Source of the DNA: Deinococcus sp.
GTDB taxonomy: Bacteria; Deinococcota; Deinococci; Deinococcales; Deinococcaceae
Direction: 5' to 3'
NCBI RefSeq assembly: GCF_018260405.1
Contig: NZ_JAGLBG010000006.1
Span: 1 to 62,341, forward strand
DNA: 62,341 bases
Shown: piece by piece, positions 46,837-54,450 of the stretch
Layout: every line of letters begins with the position of its first letter
Numbering within the stretch: position 1 is the first letter of the stretch
Translations under genes and position numbers: made by a program
The notes under the pieces: generated by a model
Databases searched by the model: none
What the model was told of the DNA's origin: nothing
Seen by the model: the letters and a program-made list of their open reading frames with translations, nothing else

Positions 46837-47661
46837 ATGGACGCTATCTACTCAGCCATCCTCGGGGTCGTCGAAGGCCTGACCGAATTTTTGCCCGTCA
46901 GCAGTACCGGGCACCTGATCCTGGCCGCCGACCTGCTGCGCGTGCCCTGGCCGAAGGAAGTCAAGGACGCCTTTGAGGTCATTATCCAGGGCGGCGCAAT
47001 TCTGGCGGTGCTGGTGTACTACTGGAAAGACATCCTGCAAATCCGGCACATCGCCACCGACAAGAACCAGCAGAGTCTGTGGAGTAGCGTAATCGTTGCG
47101 TGTATTCCGGCGGTGGTCATCGGGGCCTTATTTGGCTCGAAAATCAAGCACTACCTGTTTACGCCCAGTGTGGTCGCCTGGGCCCTGATCGTGGGGGGCA
47201 TCTTGATCTGGCTGGTCGAGAGCCGCAAGACTACGCCCGAAGTTCACTCGGTCGAGCGCATCAGCGTGCCCAAAGCCCTTATGATCGGTCTGGTGCAGTG
47301 CCTCGCGCTGGTGTGGCCCGGCTTTTCGCGCAGTGCCAGCAGCATTCTGGGCGGCATGGTGCTGGGCCTCGACCGCCCCACCGCCACACAGTTCAGCTTT
47401 TACCTGGGCCTGATCACGCTGGGCGGCGCGTCGCTGCTTGACCTTATCAAAAGCCGCCACATCATCGGACAGATTGGCAGCCTGAACCTGCTTATCGGCA
47501 TTGTGGTGAGCTTCATCGTGGCTTACGCTTCTATCGGCTGGCTGCTGAAGTTCGTCTCGACCAACAACTTCAAGCCCTTTGCAATCTACCGCGTGATCGT
47601 GGGCCTGATCATCCTGTTTCTGATTCATCAGGGCGTGCTGTCTAACGGGCTGCGCGCCTAA
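46837..47661 (+). CDS. uppP: undecaprenyl-diphosphatase
   Basis: Recycles undecaprenyl diphosphate for peptidoglycan synthesis (bacitracin resistance). 274 residues, about eight membrane helices, with GLTEFLPVSSTGHLIL (Glu and Ser) and WPGFSRSASSILGGM (Arg). Full length. The start is leaderless: TAGGCT (46823-46828) eight bases before ATG. Confidence 0.96.
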   Translation: MDAIYSAILGVVEGLTEFLPVSSTGHLILAADLLRVPWPKEVKDAFEVIIQGGAILAVLVYYWKDILQIRHIATDKNQQSLWSSVIVACIPAVVIGALFGSKIKHYLFTPSVVAWALIVGGILIWLVESRKTTPEVHSVERISVPKALMIGLVQCLALVWPGFSRSASSILGGMVLGLDRPTATQFSFYLGLITLGGASLLDLIKSRHIIGQIGSLNLLIGIVVSFIVAYASIGWLLKFVSTNNFKPFAIYRVIVGLIILFLIHQGVLSNGLRA

Positions 47662-47777
47662 AAGTAAACCGCACCGCCCTTCCCTGTCCTGCCTTCCCTG
47701 CCCCAGCCACGCGCCGGGATTTTTCGGTGGGCCTCCTGCAAAAGTCGCGGCGAGGGCAATCTAGAGTAGTTTGCAGA

Positions 47778-48000
47778 ATACGGACTGCCGTCTGGTTCGT
47801 TAGAGCAGTTCTCCGAATTGTGGGCACGTTGGAACAACACCGCCGCCCCCTTCATTCTACGTCCTGCCCTTTCTTCTTCACTCGTTCCACTCGGCAAAAA
47901 GATGGTCAAAAGAGCACCATCTTTTTGCAAAATGCTCTAAGAACCCACAAGGACGCCGGGGGGGCCAACTCGGGGGGCCAACTCCACACCCGCAATCCAG
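47778..48000 (+). repeat. palindromic repeat interrupted by a complete 141-bp MITE
   Basis: Outer repeat: ATACGGACTGCCGTCTGGTTCG ... GAACCCACAAGGACGCCGGG, like 62102-62265. Bases 47800-47940 are a MITE (TTAGAGCAGTTCTCCG ... AAAATGCTCTAA) containing a perfect 13-bp hairpin GCAAAAAGATGGT / ACCATCTTTTTGC. Deleting the MITE and one TA leaves GTTCGTTAAGAAC, an intact repeat. The right part of the outer repeat is degenerate. Confidence 0.85.
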
Positions 48001-48095
48001 TGTGCTCCTGCTCGGTCTGCGGGGCAGCTTTAGAAGTCCACCCCCACCGGCAGCTCTTTATCCTGTTGCCCGGCGGGAGACACTACACTCGGAAG

Positions 48096-48530
48096 ATGAA
48101 GTCCCTGCTTTTCTTGTCCGGCGTGGTTTTGCTGCTGAGTGCCTGTCATCCGGCAGACGGCAAAGCCGCCCAGACCCAGGCGCACTATCAGACGCAGACG
48201 GTGAACAGCCCTTCCGGGCAGACCGACAGCGCCAGCGGCCTGAGTTGGATGAATGTTAGCCAGCTGCCGCGCGAGGGCCAGCAGGTCTATGCCCTGATCG
48301 GCTCGGGCGGCCCGTTCAGGTATTCCAAAGACGGCGTACCCTTCGGCAACCGCGAGGGCCTTTTACCGCGCCAGCCGCGCAACTATTACCGCGAATACAC
48401 CGTGCCCACGCCGGGGGCGGGCAACCGGGGCACCCGGCGCATCATCTGCGGGGGGCAGCCCACAACCAGCCGCGCCGACTGCTACTACACCGCCGACCAT
48501 TACGTCTCGTTCCGGAGAATTCGCCCATGA
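48096..48530 (+). CDS. barnase-type ribonuclease with lipoprotein signal
   Basis: 144 residues. N-terminal signal with LLSAC lipobox (Cys17), a linker rich in Gln/Thr/Ser (about 20-50), then a barnase (microbial RNase N1) domain: FGNREGLLP, YYREYTV (general base Glu100), RRII (Arg114/115) and ADHYVSF (His135), i.e. all catalytic residues kept. The start is leaderless: TACACT (48084-48089) six bases before ATG. It overlaps a barstar gene by 4 bp, so enzyme and inhibitor are co-translated. A lipid-anchored barnase is unusual. Confidence 0.88.
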   Translation: MKSLLFLSGVVLLLSACHPADGKAAQTQAHYQTQTVNSPSGQTDSASGLSWMNVSQLPREGQQVYALIGSGGPFRYSKDGVPFGNREGLLPRQPRNYYREYTVPTPGAGNRGTRRIICGGQPTTSRADCYYTADHYVSFRRIRP

Positions 48531-48904
48531 CCCTGTTCCACACTGCGCCAGACGGCCTTCAGCCCGCCCCGCACGACGCCCGCGCCCTGGCTGCCGGGCA
48601 ACAGATCACCACCCATGAAGTCCAGTTGGCACAGGTTGAAGACAAAGGCAGCCTGATGACCGCGCTCGTGGCGGGCCTGGGCCTGCGCCCGACCTTTGGC
48701 CACAACTGGGACGCACTGTACGACGTGCTGACCGATCCGGCAGAGTTCCCGGACAAGTCGGCCATTTTGCTGCGGCACCATGAGCCGTTTCGCCAGCGCC
48801 ACCCCCGGCTGTGCGAACAGCTCGAAGGCGTGCTGCTCGACGCCCAGGCCGAGAATAGGGAGCAGGGCCGCCAGTTGTGGCTGCTGACCGATACGCCCTC
48901 ATAG
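48527..48904 (+). CDS. barstar-family ribonuclease inhibitor
   Basis: 125 residues. The barstar core FGHNWDALYDVLTDP carries the acidic residues (Asp62, Asp66) that in barstar plug the barnase active site; the rest fits the alpha/beta barstar fold. It starts inside the RNase stop (ATGA). As a cytoplasmic inhibitor it would protect the cell from RNase that has not been exported. Confidence 0.88.
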   Translation: MTLFHTAPDGLQPAPHDARALAAGQQITTHEVQLAQVEDKGSLMTALVAGLGLRPTFGHNWDALYDVLTDPAEFPDKSAILLRHHEPFRQRHPRLCEQLEGVLLDAQAENREQGRQLWLLTDTPS

Positions 48905-48991
48905 AGCCGCGCCGCAGAGCGAAGTCCGTGTAAGCAGCGTGACCTCAAACAAGGCTGAAGTACCGAAGAGCGCCCGCGCTATCCTCGGGAG

Positions 48992-50035
48992 ATGACTGAG
49001 GGCAACGTGACAGCCACGGGAACACGGCAAAATTACATTCTGGGCATCGACACGTCCTGCGACGACACCGGGGTCGGCATCGTCAGCCTAGGTGCCGACG
49101 GCGGCACGCAGGTCAGGGCCAACCGCATCTGGTCGCAGACCGTTCACGCGCAGTATGGCGGCGTGATGCCCGAACTCGCCAGCCGCGAACACGTCGAGCG
49201 CATCGACGACATTTTGCAAGGCGCTCTGGCCGAAGCCGGGCTGAAGCTGGGCGACCTCACAGCGGTGGCGGCGACCTCCGGCCCCGGTCTGGTCGGGGCG
49301 CTACTGGTGGGCCTGATGTACGGCAAGGGGCTGGCGCAGGCGTTGAACGTGCCTTTTTACGCCGCGCACCACCTGGAAGGGCACATTTACGCCGCAGCCA
49401 GCGAGGCCGAACTGGAACGGCCTTACCTGGCGCTGGTCGTCTCGGGCGGGCATACCCACCTGTTCGACGTGCAGCACGCGGGTGAGTACCGCCTTGTGGG
49501 GGCGACGCGCGACGACGCGGCAGGCGAGGCGTTCGACAAGGTGGCGCGCCTAGCGGGCCTGGGGTATCCGGGCGGCCCGGCGATTAGCGAGGCGGCGCGG
49601 CGCGGCGACCCCACCGCCGTGCCTTTCAAAGAACCGCTGCAAGGGCAAAAGGGCTTCGACTTCAGCTTCAGCGGCCTGAAGACAGCGGCGCTGCTGGCCT
49701 CGCGGGCGGGGGCCAAACCCGACGATCTGGCGGCCAGTTTCGAGCGGGCCGCCGTAAGTTTTCTGGTCAAGACCACCGTGCGGGCCGCCAAAGCCCTGGG
49801 CCGCACCACGGTGGTCGTATCGGGCGGCGTGGCGGCCAACCAGGCGCTGCGGGCCGCATTTGCCGCCACCGACCTACGCGTAGTGTTTCCGGGCCAGGGC
49901 CTGAACACCGACAACGGCGCGATGATCGCCCTGGCCGGAGCCGCCGCCGTGCGGGCAGGCCGCGCCCCCAGTGCGCTGGCGGTAGGCGCTGAAGCTTACG
50001 CACCGCTGGCAAACGTAGAAGCGCAGGTGGACTGA
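48992..50035 (+). CDS. tsaD: tRNA threonylcarbamoyl-adenosine transferase subunit TsaD
   Basis: Forms t6A37 on ANN-decoding tRNAs. 347 residues with ILGIDTSCDDTGVGIV, the metal motif HHLEGH, VSGGHTHL and the C-terminal NTDNGAMIALAG. The start is leaderless: TATCCT (48980-48985) six bases before ATG. The TGA is directly followed by a palindromic repeat. Partner tsaB/tsaE are not in the window. Confidence 0.96.
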   Translation: MTEGNVTATGTRQNYILGIDTSCDDTGVGIVSLGADGGTQVRANRIWSQTVHAQYGGVMPELASREHVERIDDILQGALAEAGLKLGDLTAVAATSGPGLVGALLVGLMYGKGLAQALNVPFYAAHHLEGHIYAAASEAELERPYLALVVSGGHTHLFDVQHAGEYRLVGATRDDAAGEAFDKVARLAGLGYPGGPAISEAARRGDPTAVPFKEPLQGQKGFDFSFSGLKTAALLASRAGAKPDDLAASFERAAVSFLVKTTVRAAKALGRTTVVVSGGVAANQALRAAFAATDLRVVFPGQGLNTDNGAMIALAGAAAVRAGRAPSALAVGAEAYAPLANVEAQVD

Positions 50036-50240
50036 CCCGGATTGCGCTCAGTTGTGGTGGGGTCGGGAGGCGGGCAGGCCCCTTCATGGGTGCCGCTCTG
50101 CCCAAGAAGCGGGCAGGCCCCATCACGGGTGCCGCTTTGGTCAAGAAGCGGGCAGGCTTGCTCAAGCGAGTCCGTTTTGCCCAAGAGGGCACCGCCTGTA
50201 ACGCCATCCCGCGAAACCCGGCCCGTATCTTTTCCTACGC
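50036..50240 (-). repeat. palindromic repeat with hairpin modules (array 3)
   Basis: Begins CCCGGATTGCGCTCAG at the tsaD stop. Modules between 50068 and 50190: arms GGGCAG/CTGCCC (first) and GGGCA/TGCCC with GCTTGCTCAAGC loop (third) pair perfectly; the middle one (GGGCA with TGGTC) does not. The right part, CATCCCGCGAAACCCGG, matches the GGTTTCGCGGTATGG segment of the 135-bp repeats. Confidence 0.75.
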
Positions 50241-50378
50241 GCATTCCCGCGTATCCGGGGTGTGACTTTTGATGCCGAGCAAAGCGAGTGACTTTTGACG
50301 GGCGGCGGAAGGCTGGAGCCACTCGGGGTGAGGCCCCGCAAATGGCGTAACTATGCAAGCTGCTCTAAGCTGAGGCCC

Positions 50379-50768
50379 ATGATGATGCGCGAGCGGCACT
50401 GGTTGCTAGGTCTGGGAGCCGCCACGCTGCTGGTCGGCGGAATGACCCTCGGCCCCGCTTTCTTTCCGAAGCCGCATATTCCCACAGTCACGCGGGTCAG
50501 CCTTCCAGCAGCGGTCGGTACACCTCCGGCAGGCAGCGCGGAACCCCCGATTTACCCGGCCACCGCCAGCGTCACGCCGCTGATTTCGGGCCGCCTGAAC
50601 TTGAACACCGCCACCGAGGAGCAACTTGAAGCGCTGCCGAAGGTGGGGCCGTCGCTGGCAAAACGGATCATTGCCGGGCGGCCCTACCGTTCGCTGGACG
50701 ACCTCGATCATGTAAAAGGCGTGGGAGAAACGACGCTCAGGCGCCTTGAGCCGCTGGTGACATGGTAG
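50379..50768 (+). CDS. comEA: ComEA-like helix-hairpin-helix DNA-binding competence protein
   Basis: 129 residues from the first of three consecutive ATGs. A membrane anchor (LLGLGAATLLVGGMTLGPAF) and a Pro/Ala linker are followed by a C-terminal HhH domain: NLNTATEEQLEALPKVGPSL, then HVKGVGETTLRRLEPLV. It binds incoming DNA in transformation. The start is leaderless: TAAGCT (50366-50371) seven bases before. Overlaps comEC. Confidence 0.92.
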   Translation: MMMRERHWLLGLGAATLLVGGMTLGPAFFPKPHIPTVTRVSLPAAVGTPPAGSAEPPIYPATASVTPLISGRLNLNTATEEQLEALPKVGPSLAKRIIAGRPYRSLDDLDHVKGVGETTLRRLEPLVTW

Positions 50769-52975
50769 CGAGCGGGCCGAATCCGGGTACGCGGGCCACC
50801 ACGGGCCGACTGCCCTGGTCGGTGGTCGCCGTCCTGGGGGTCGTCGCGGGGATTTTTCTGGCGCTGGGGCTGTGGTGGGGCGCACTGGCCGCACTGCTGG
50901 GGACTGTGCTGTGCCTGCTCGACGCCCGCCCGCTGCTGGCCGCGTTGTGCCTGGGCATGGTCGGGGCCGGATACGGCGCGGCCCACCTTCAGCTGGCGCG
51001 GCCTGATGCGCTGGCCCCCTGGATCGGCGCTCAGGTGACCTTGCGGGGCCACTGGGACGGACAGTTTCTGAGTACTGCTCAGCCGGTTGCACGGGTAGCG
51101 CTCTCGCCCAAGCCCGCTGAGGCTCCGGGTGAACTGACCGTCACAGGCCGCCTGGAACGTCCGGAAGGCCAGCGCACGCCCGGCGGTTTCGATCAGGCGG
51201 CGTGGCTGCGGTCGCAGGGCGGGCTGCTGGTGCCGACACCGGGAAGCGTTCTGGTGGCCGCAAAAGTGAAGTCCAGTCAGCCGGAGCACGGGCTGCGCGG
51301 CTGGTTCCGGCGTGGCCTGAGCGTAGGGCTGTCGGCGCAGCAGGCCGCCATCATGCAGGCGATCGAACTGGGCGACCGGGGCGACATCGGGCGCGAGGAG
51401 TTCCGCGAGGGCTACAGCGTGCGCGACGCTTTTAACCACGCGGGGCTGGCCCACCTGATGGCGCTCTCGGGGCAAAACGTCGCTCTGCTGACCGGGGCCT
51501 TGATCGTGCTCCTAGGCTTTCTGGGGGCGCGGCCCTGGGTGCGCTACGGCCTCCCGGCGCTGCTGCTCGTGCCGTATCTAGTCGTGCTGGTCGGCGTTTC
51601 TCCTAGCATTACCCGCGCCGTCATCATGGGGCTGGCGGTGCTGGTGGGTCTGGCCATTGGACGCGGCAAACCCGGCGCACTAGGCACCGTCGCCCTGGCT
51701 GCACTCGCGTGCCTGCTGCTTTTTCCGCTGTGGCTGCTGGACACCGGGTTTCAGTTGTCGTTCCTGGCGGTGCTGGCGCTGCTGTTCTCGGGCCAACTGG
51801 CGGGGCGGCTGCCGGAACGCTGGCCTCACGCGCTGCGGCTGGCCCTGGCGGCGACCGTGCTGGCCGAACTGGGCACGCTACCGCTCATCGCTTCTAACTT
51901 CGGGCAGGTGCCGCTGGTCGGGCTGCCCGCCAACCTGCTGGCCGAACTGCTGATGGCCGTGCTGGTGCCGCTGGGCTTTGTTTCCGGGCTGCTAGGGCCT
52001 GCGGCGGGGCTGGTCAACTGGGCAGTGGGGCCGCTGGCCTCTTTGCTGCTGGGCCTCGCCAACCTGTTCGGGCAGGCTCCGACGCTGGGCTGGGGTCATA
52101 TCGGCGCGGGCGGGTACGCGGCCTATGCTCTGGCGGCGGGCGCGGGGCTTCTGGGCCTTGGGGGCAAAATCAGGGCGGCTTCGGCGCTGGCCGTGGCCCT
52201 GCTGTGCGCGGCGCTGACCTGGCTGCCGAATCAACTGCGCCCCCCGCGCGAACTGGTGTTTCTGGATGTCGGACAGGGCGACTCGACGCTGCTGCGCGTG
52301 CCGGGGCTGACCATGCTGGTAGACGGCGGCGGCTCGGTGGGCAGCAACTACGACGTGGGTGGCCGGACGGTACTGCCTGCGCTGCGGGCACTGGGCGTTC
52401 GCAAAATCGACGTGATGGTCGCCACGCACGCCGACACCGACCATATCGAGGGCCTCAGCACCGTCCTCCGGCAGCTGCCCGTGGGTGAACTGTGGATCGG
52501 GCAGCGCAAACAGGGCGACCCGGTGCTGAACGCCGTGTTGCAAGCCGCCGCCGAGCGGCACGTCCCGGTGCGCGAGATCAGGCGTGGTGACCGCGTCACG
52601 GCTCCGGGCGTAACCGTCACGGCGCTGTGGCCCGCCGGTCAAGTGTGGTCCACCGCCGATAACGACAATTCGGTGGCCCTGAAAATAGAGTCGGGCGGCT
52701 GGACAACGGCCATTCTGGGCGACCTGCCTGACCCTGCCGAACTATATCTGGGGGCCGGGCACCTCGACCTGCTCAAGACCGCGCACCACGGCAGCCGCCT
52801 CAGCACCAGCGCAGACTTTCTGGCCCACACCACCCCCAGAGACGCCCTCATCAGCGTCGGGGCACACAACACCTACGGCCACCCCAATCCAGACGTGCTG
52901 GAGCGGCTGGCGGCGGCCCACGTCCGCGTTTGGCGCACCGATCAGAGTGGCACGGTGCGCTGGCCGGTTCCGTAG
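50762..52975 (+). CDS. comEC: ComEC/Rec2 DNA uptake channel protein
   Basis: 737 residues: N-terminal membrane segments and DUF4131 region (about 20-160), the Competence membrane domain (about 205-480; HLMALSGQNVALLTGAL), and a C-terminal metallo-beta-lactamase domain with ATHADTDHIEG, FLDVGQGDSTLL and the second histidine set TAHHGSRLS. This nuclease-like part may degrade one strand during uptake. Coupled to comEA (7-bp overlap). Natural transformation is known in Deinococcus. Confidence 0.94.
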   Translation: MVASGPNPGTRATTGRLPWSVVAVLGVVAGIFLALGLWWGALAALLGTVLCLLDARPLLAALCLGMVGAGYGAAHLQLARPDALAPWIGAQVTLRGHWDGQFLSTAQPVARVALSPKPAEAPGELTVTGRLERPEGQRTPGGFDQAAWLRSQGGLLVPTPGSVLVAAKVKSSQPEHGLRGWFRRGLSVGLSAQQAAIMQAIELGDRGDIGREEFREGYSVRDAFNHAGLAHLMALSGQNVALLTGALIVLLGFLGARPWVRYGLPALLLVPYLVVLVGVSPSITRAVIMGLAVLVGLAIGRGKPGALGTVALAALACLLLFPLWLLDTGFQLSFLAVLALLFSGQLAGRLPERWPHALRLALAATVLAELGTLPLIASNFGQVPLVGLPANLLAELLMAVLVPLGFVSGLLGPAAGLVNWAVGPLASLLLGLANLFGQAPTLGWGHIGAGGYAAYALAAGAGLLGLGGKIRAASALAVALLCAALTWLPNQLRPPRELVFLDVGQGDSTLLRVPGLTMLVDGGGSVGSNYDVGGRTVLPALRALGVRKIDVMVATHADTDHIEGLSTVLRQLPVGELWIGQRKQGDPVLNAVLQAAAERHVPVREIRRGDRVTAPGVTVTALWPAGQVWSTADNDNSVALKIESGGWTTAILGDLPDPAELYLGAGHLDLLKTAHHGSRLSTSADFLAHTTPRDALISVGAHNTYGHPNPDVLERLAAAHVRVWRTDQSGTVRWPVP

Positions 52976-53039
52976 GCCAATGACGCTGAGGCAGCCCGGC
53001 ACAGACTTTAACGCGCCAGAGGCGCTATACCCTTAGACC

Positions 53040-54062
53040 ATGTCTGCGACCTCCGATTTCCTGACCCGCCTCGAACAGTTGCCCGGCAGTTATGCTGGCC
53101 CCACCCGCACCGAAACGTCCCCTTACGCGGTGGTTGGCGCGGGCGAGGGGGTGCTTCCCGCCGACCTGTTTCACACATTGATCGGGGTCAACCTGACCCG
53201 TAGCGGCACTCAGTTTGTCCTGTCGAGCGCCGACGCCGCCGACGCCGCCCGCACCTACGCCGAACTGGCCGAGGTCGCCGGGGCCACCGTGCGGCGGGTC
53301 AGCACCGGGGGCGAGGCTGAGGACGTGGACATCCTGATGCCGGGCGGCGCACTGGGGGCCTACCACTTCGCGCAGTACCTCGCCCACGCTACCGGGCACG
53401 CCGAGGACGCGGCGCGGGCCGATCAGCTGATGGCCGACCTTGCCAGCCGCTGCGCCCCACACGTGACCGAGAACAACCCCGCCCGCGACCTGGCCTGGAG
53501 CCTGTGGGAACGGGTGCCGCTGCTCCTGGCTTCGCCCGACGGCGACGCGCTGCCGCAGGCGTGGCAGCATGTGTTGGCGCGGGTCGGCAAGACGCTGGCG
53601 ATTGCCGTGACGGGCGACCCGCTGCCCTTCGTGACGGGGGCCTTTGAGGCTAAGCACGAACGCGGAGATGGCCGAGTGGCCCTGATTCTGGGCGACAGCG
53701 ACGAGGCCCTGCGGATCGTGGCCGAGATTCTGGAAAGCCGGGTAGACGAGGTCATCCATGTGCCCTACCCGCAGGGCGCGGAGCCGGGATACGCCGCGCA
53801 GCTGTCGCTGTGGTATTTCGGCGTGTGGGTCGCGGCCTACCTAGCCGAGCGCTACGGCCAGACGCCCACCGACGCCCCGGTGCTGGGCCGCGCCCAGGCG
53901 GTGCTGGCGGGCGCAGAAACCGGGGACACCCTGAAGGCGGAGCGCGATGAGACGCGGCCCCGCGATCCCCGAGACGATTCCCAGGACGCTTCGCAGAACG
54001 AATGGGCCGACGACGCTGAGGACGACGACGACGACGAGGACGACCTCGGCATCGAGGATTAG
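53040..54062 (+). CDS. SIS-domain, phosphosugar-isomerase-like protein
   Basis: 340 residues. The sequence fits the bifunctional phosphoglucose/phosphomannose isomerase (archaeal PGI/PMI-like) family: an N-terminal SIS-like domain (VVGAGEGVLPADLF), FEAKHERGDGRVALILG and LSLWYFGVWVAAYLAERYGQ near the C-terminus. The final 40 residues are a very acidic tail (DDAEDDDDDEDDLG). Catalytic residues are not certain. The start is leaderless: TACCCT (53028-53033) six bases before ATG. Confidence 0.7.
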   Translation: MSATSDFLTRLEQLPGSYAGPTRTETSPYAVVGAGEGVLPADLFHTLIGVNLTRSGTQFVLSSADAADAARTYAELAEVAGATVRRVSTGGEAEDVDILMPGGALGAYHFAQYLAHATGHAEDAARADQLMADLASRCAPHVTENNPARDLAWSLWERVPLLLASPDGDALPQAWQHVLARVGKTLAIAVTGDPLPFVTGAFEAKHERGDGRVALILGDSDEALRIVAEILESRVDEVIHVPYPQGAEPGYAAQLSLWYFGVWVAAYLAERYGQTPTDAPVLGRAQAVLAGAETGDTLKAERDETRPRDPRDDSQDASQNEWADDAEDDDDDEDDLGIED

Positions 54063-54208
54063 GCCGGAAGCCTGACGGCCCGTTGGTGTCCCCAGCCCAG
54101 AACCTCACCGCGAACCTCACTGTGCCGCAGCAGTCTGCTTTAGCCTTTGAGGGTCACTTCTGGCCGCGCCGTGCCCGCTGTCCGGGTGTCCCGCCCTTCC
54201 CGCTGCAA
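54063..54208. other. intergenic region between convergent SIS and recJ genes
   Basis: No gene seen; leads into the repeat array at 54209. Confidence 0.5.
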
Positions 54209-54450
54209 AACGGATTCCGCTCAATTCTGCTACAGCCGGGAAGCGGGCAAGCCCCATAAGGGTGCCGTTCTGCCCAAGACAGCGGGCAGGCTTGCTCAAG
54301 CAAGTCAGCTTTGCCCAAGAGGCGGGCAGGCCCCATCCTGGGTGCCGCTTTCCCCAAGAGGGCACCGCCCGCACCGCCATACCACAAAACCCCTATTTTT
54401 CCTTCTTGCACCCGCTCAGACTGAATCCAAGACTGGCCGGTTCAATCGGC
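54209..54450 (-). repeat. palindromic repeat with hairpin modules (array 4), extending into recJ
   Basis: Starts ACGGATTCCGCTCAATTC and ends GGCCGGTTCAATCGGC. Three modules lie at 54243-54362; two have arms GGGCA/TGCCC, the third one mismatch. The right 35 bp (minus strand: CGATTGAACCGG, TTGGATTCAGTC) are homologous to the left end of the array at 32290 and encode the last residues and stop of RecJ. Confidence 0.8.
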
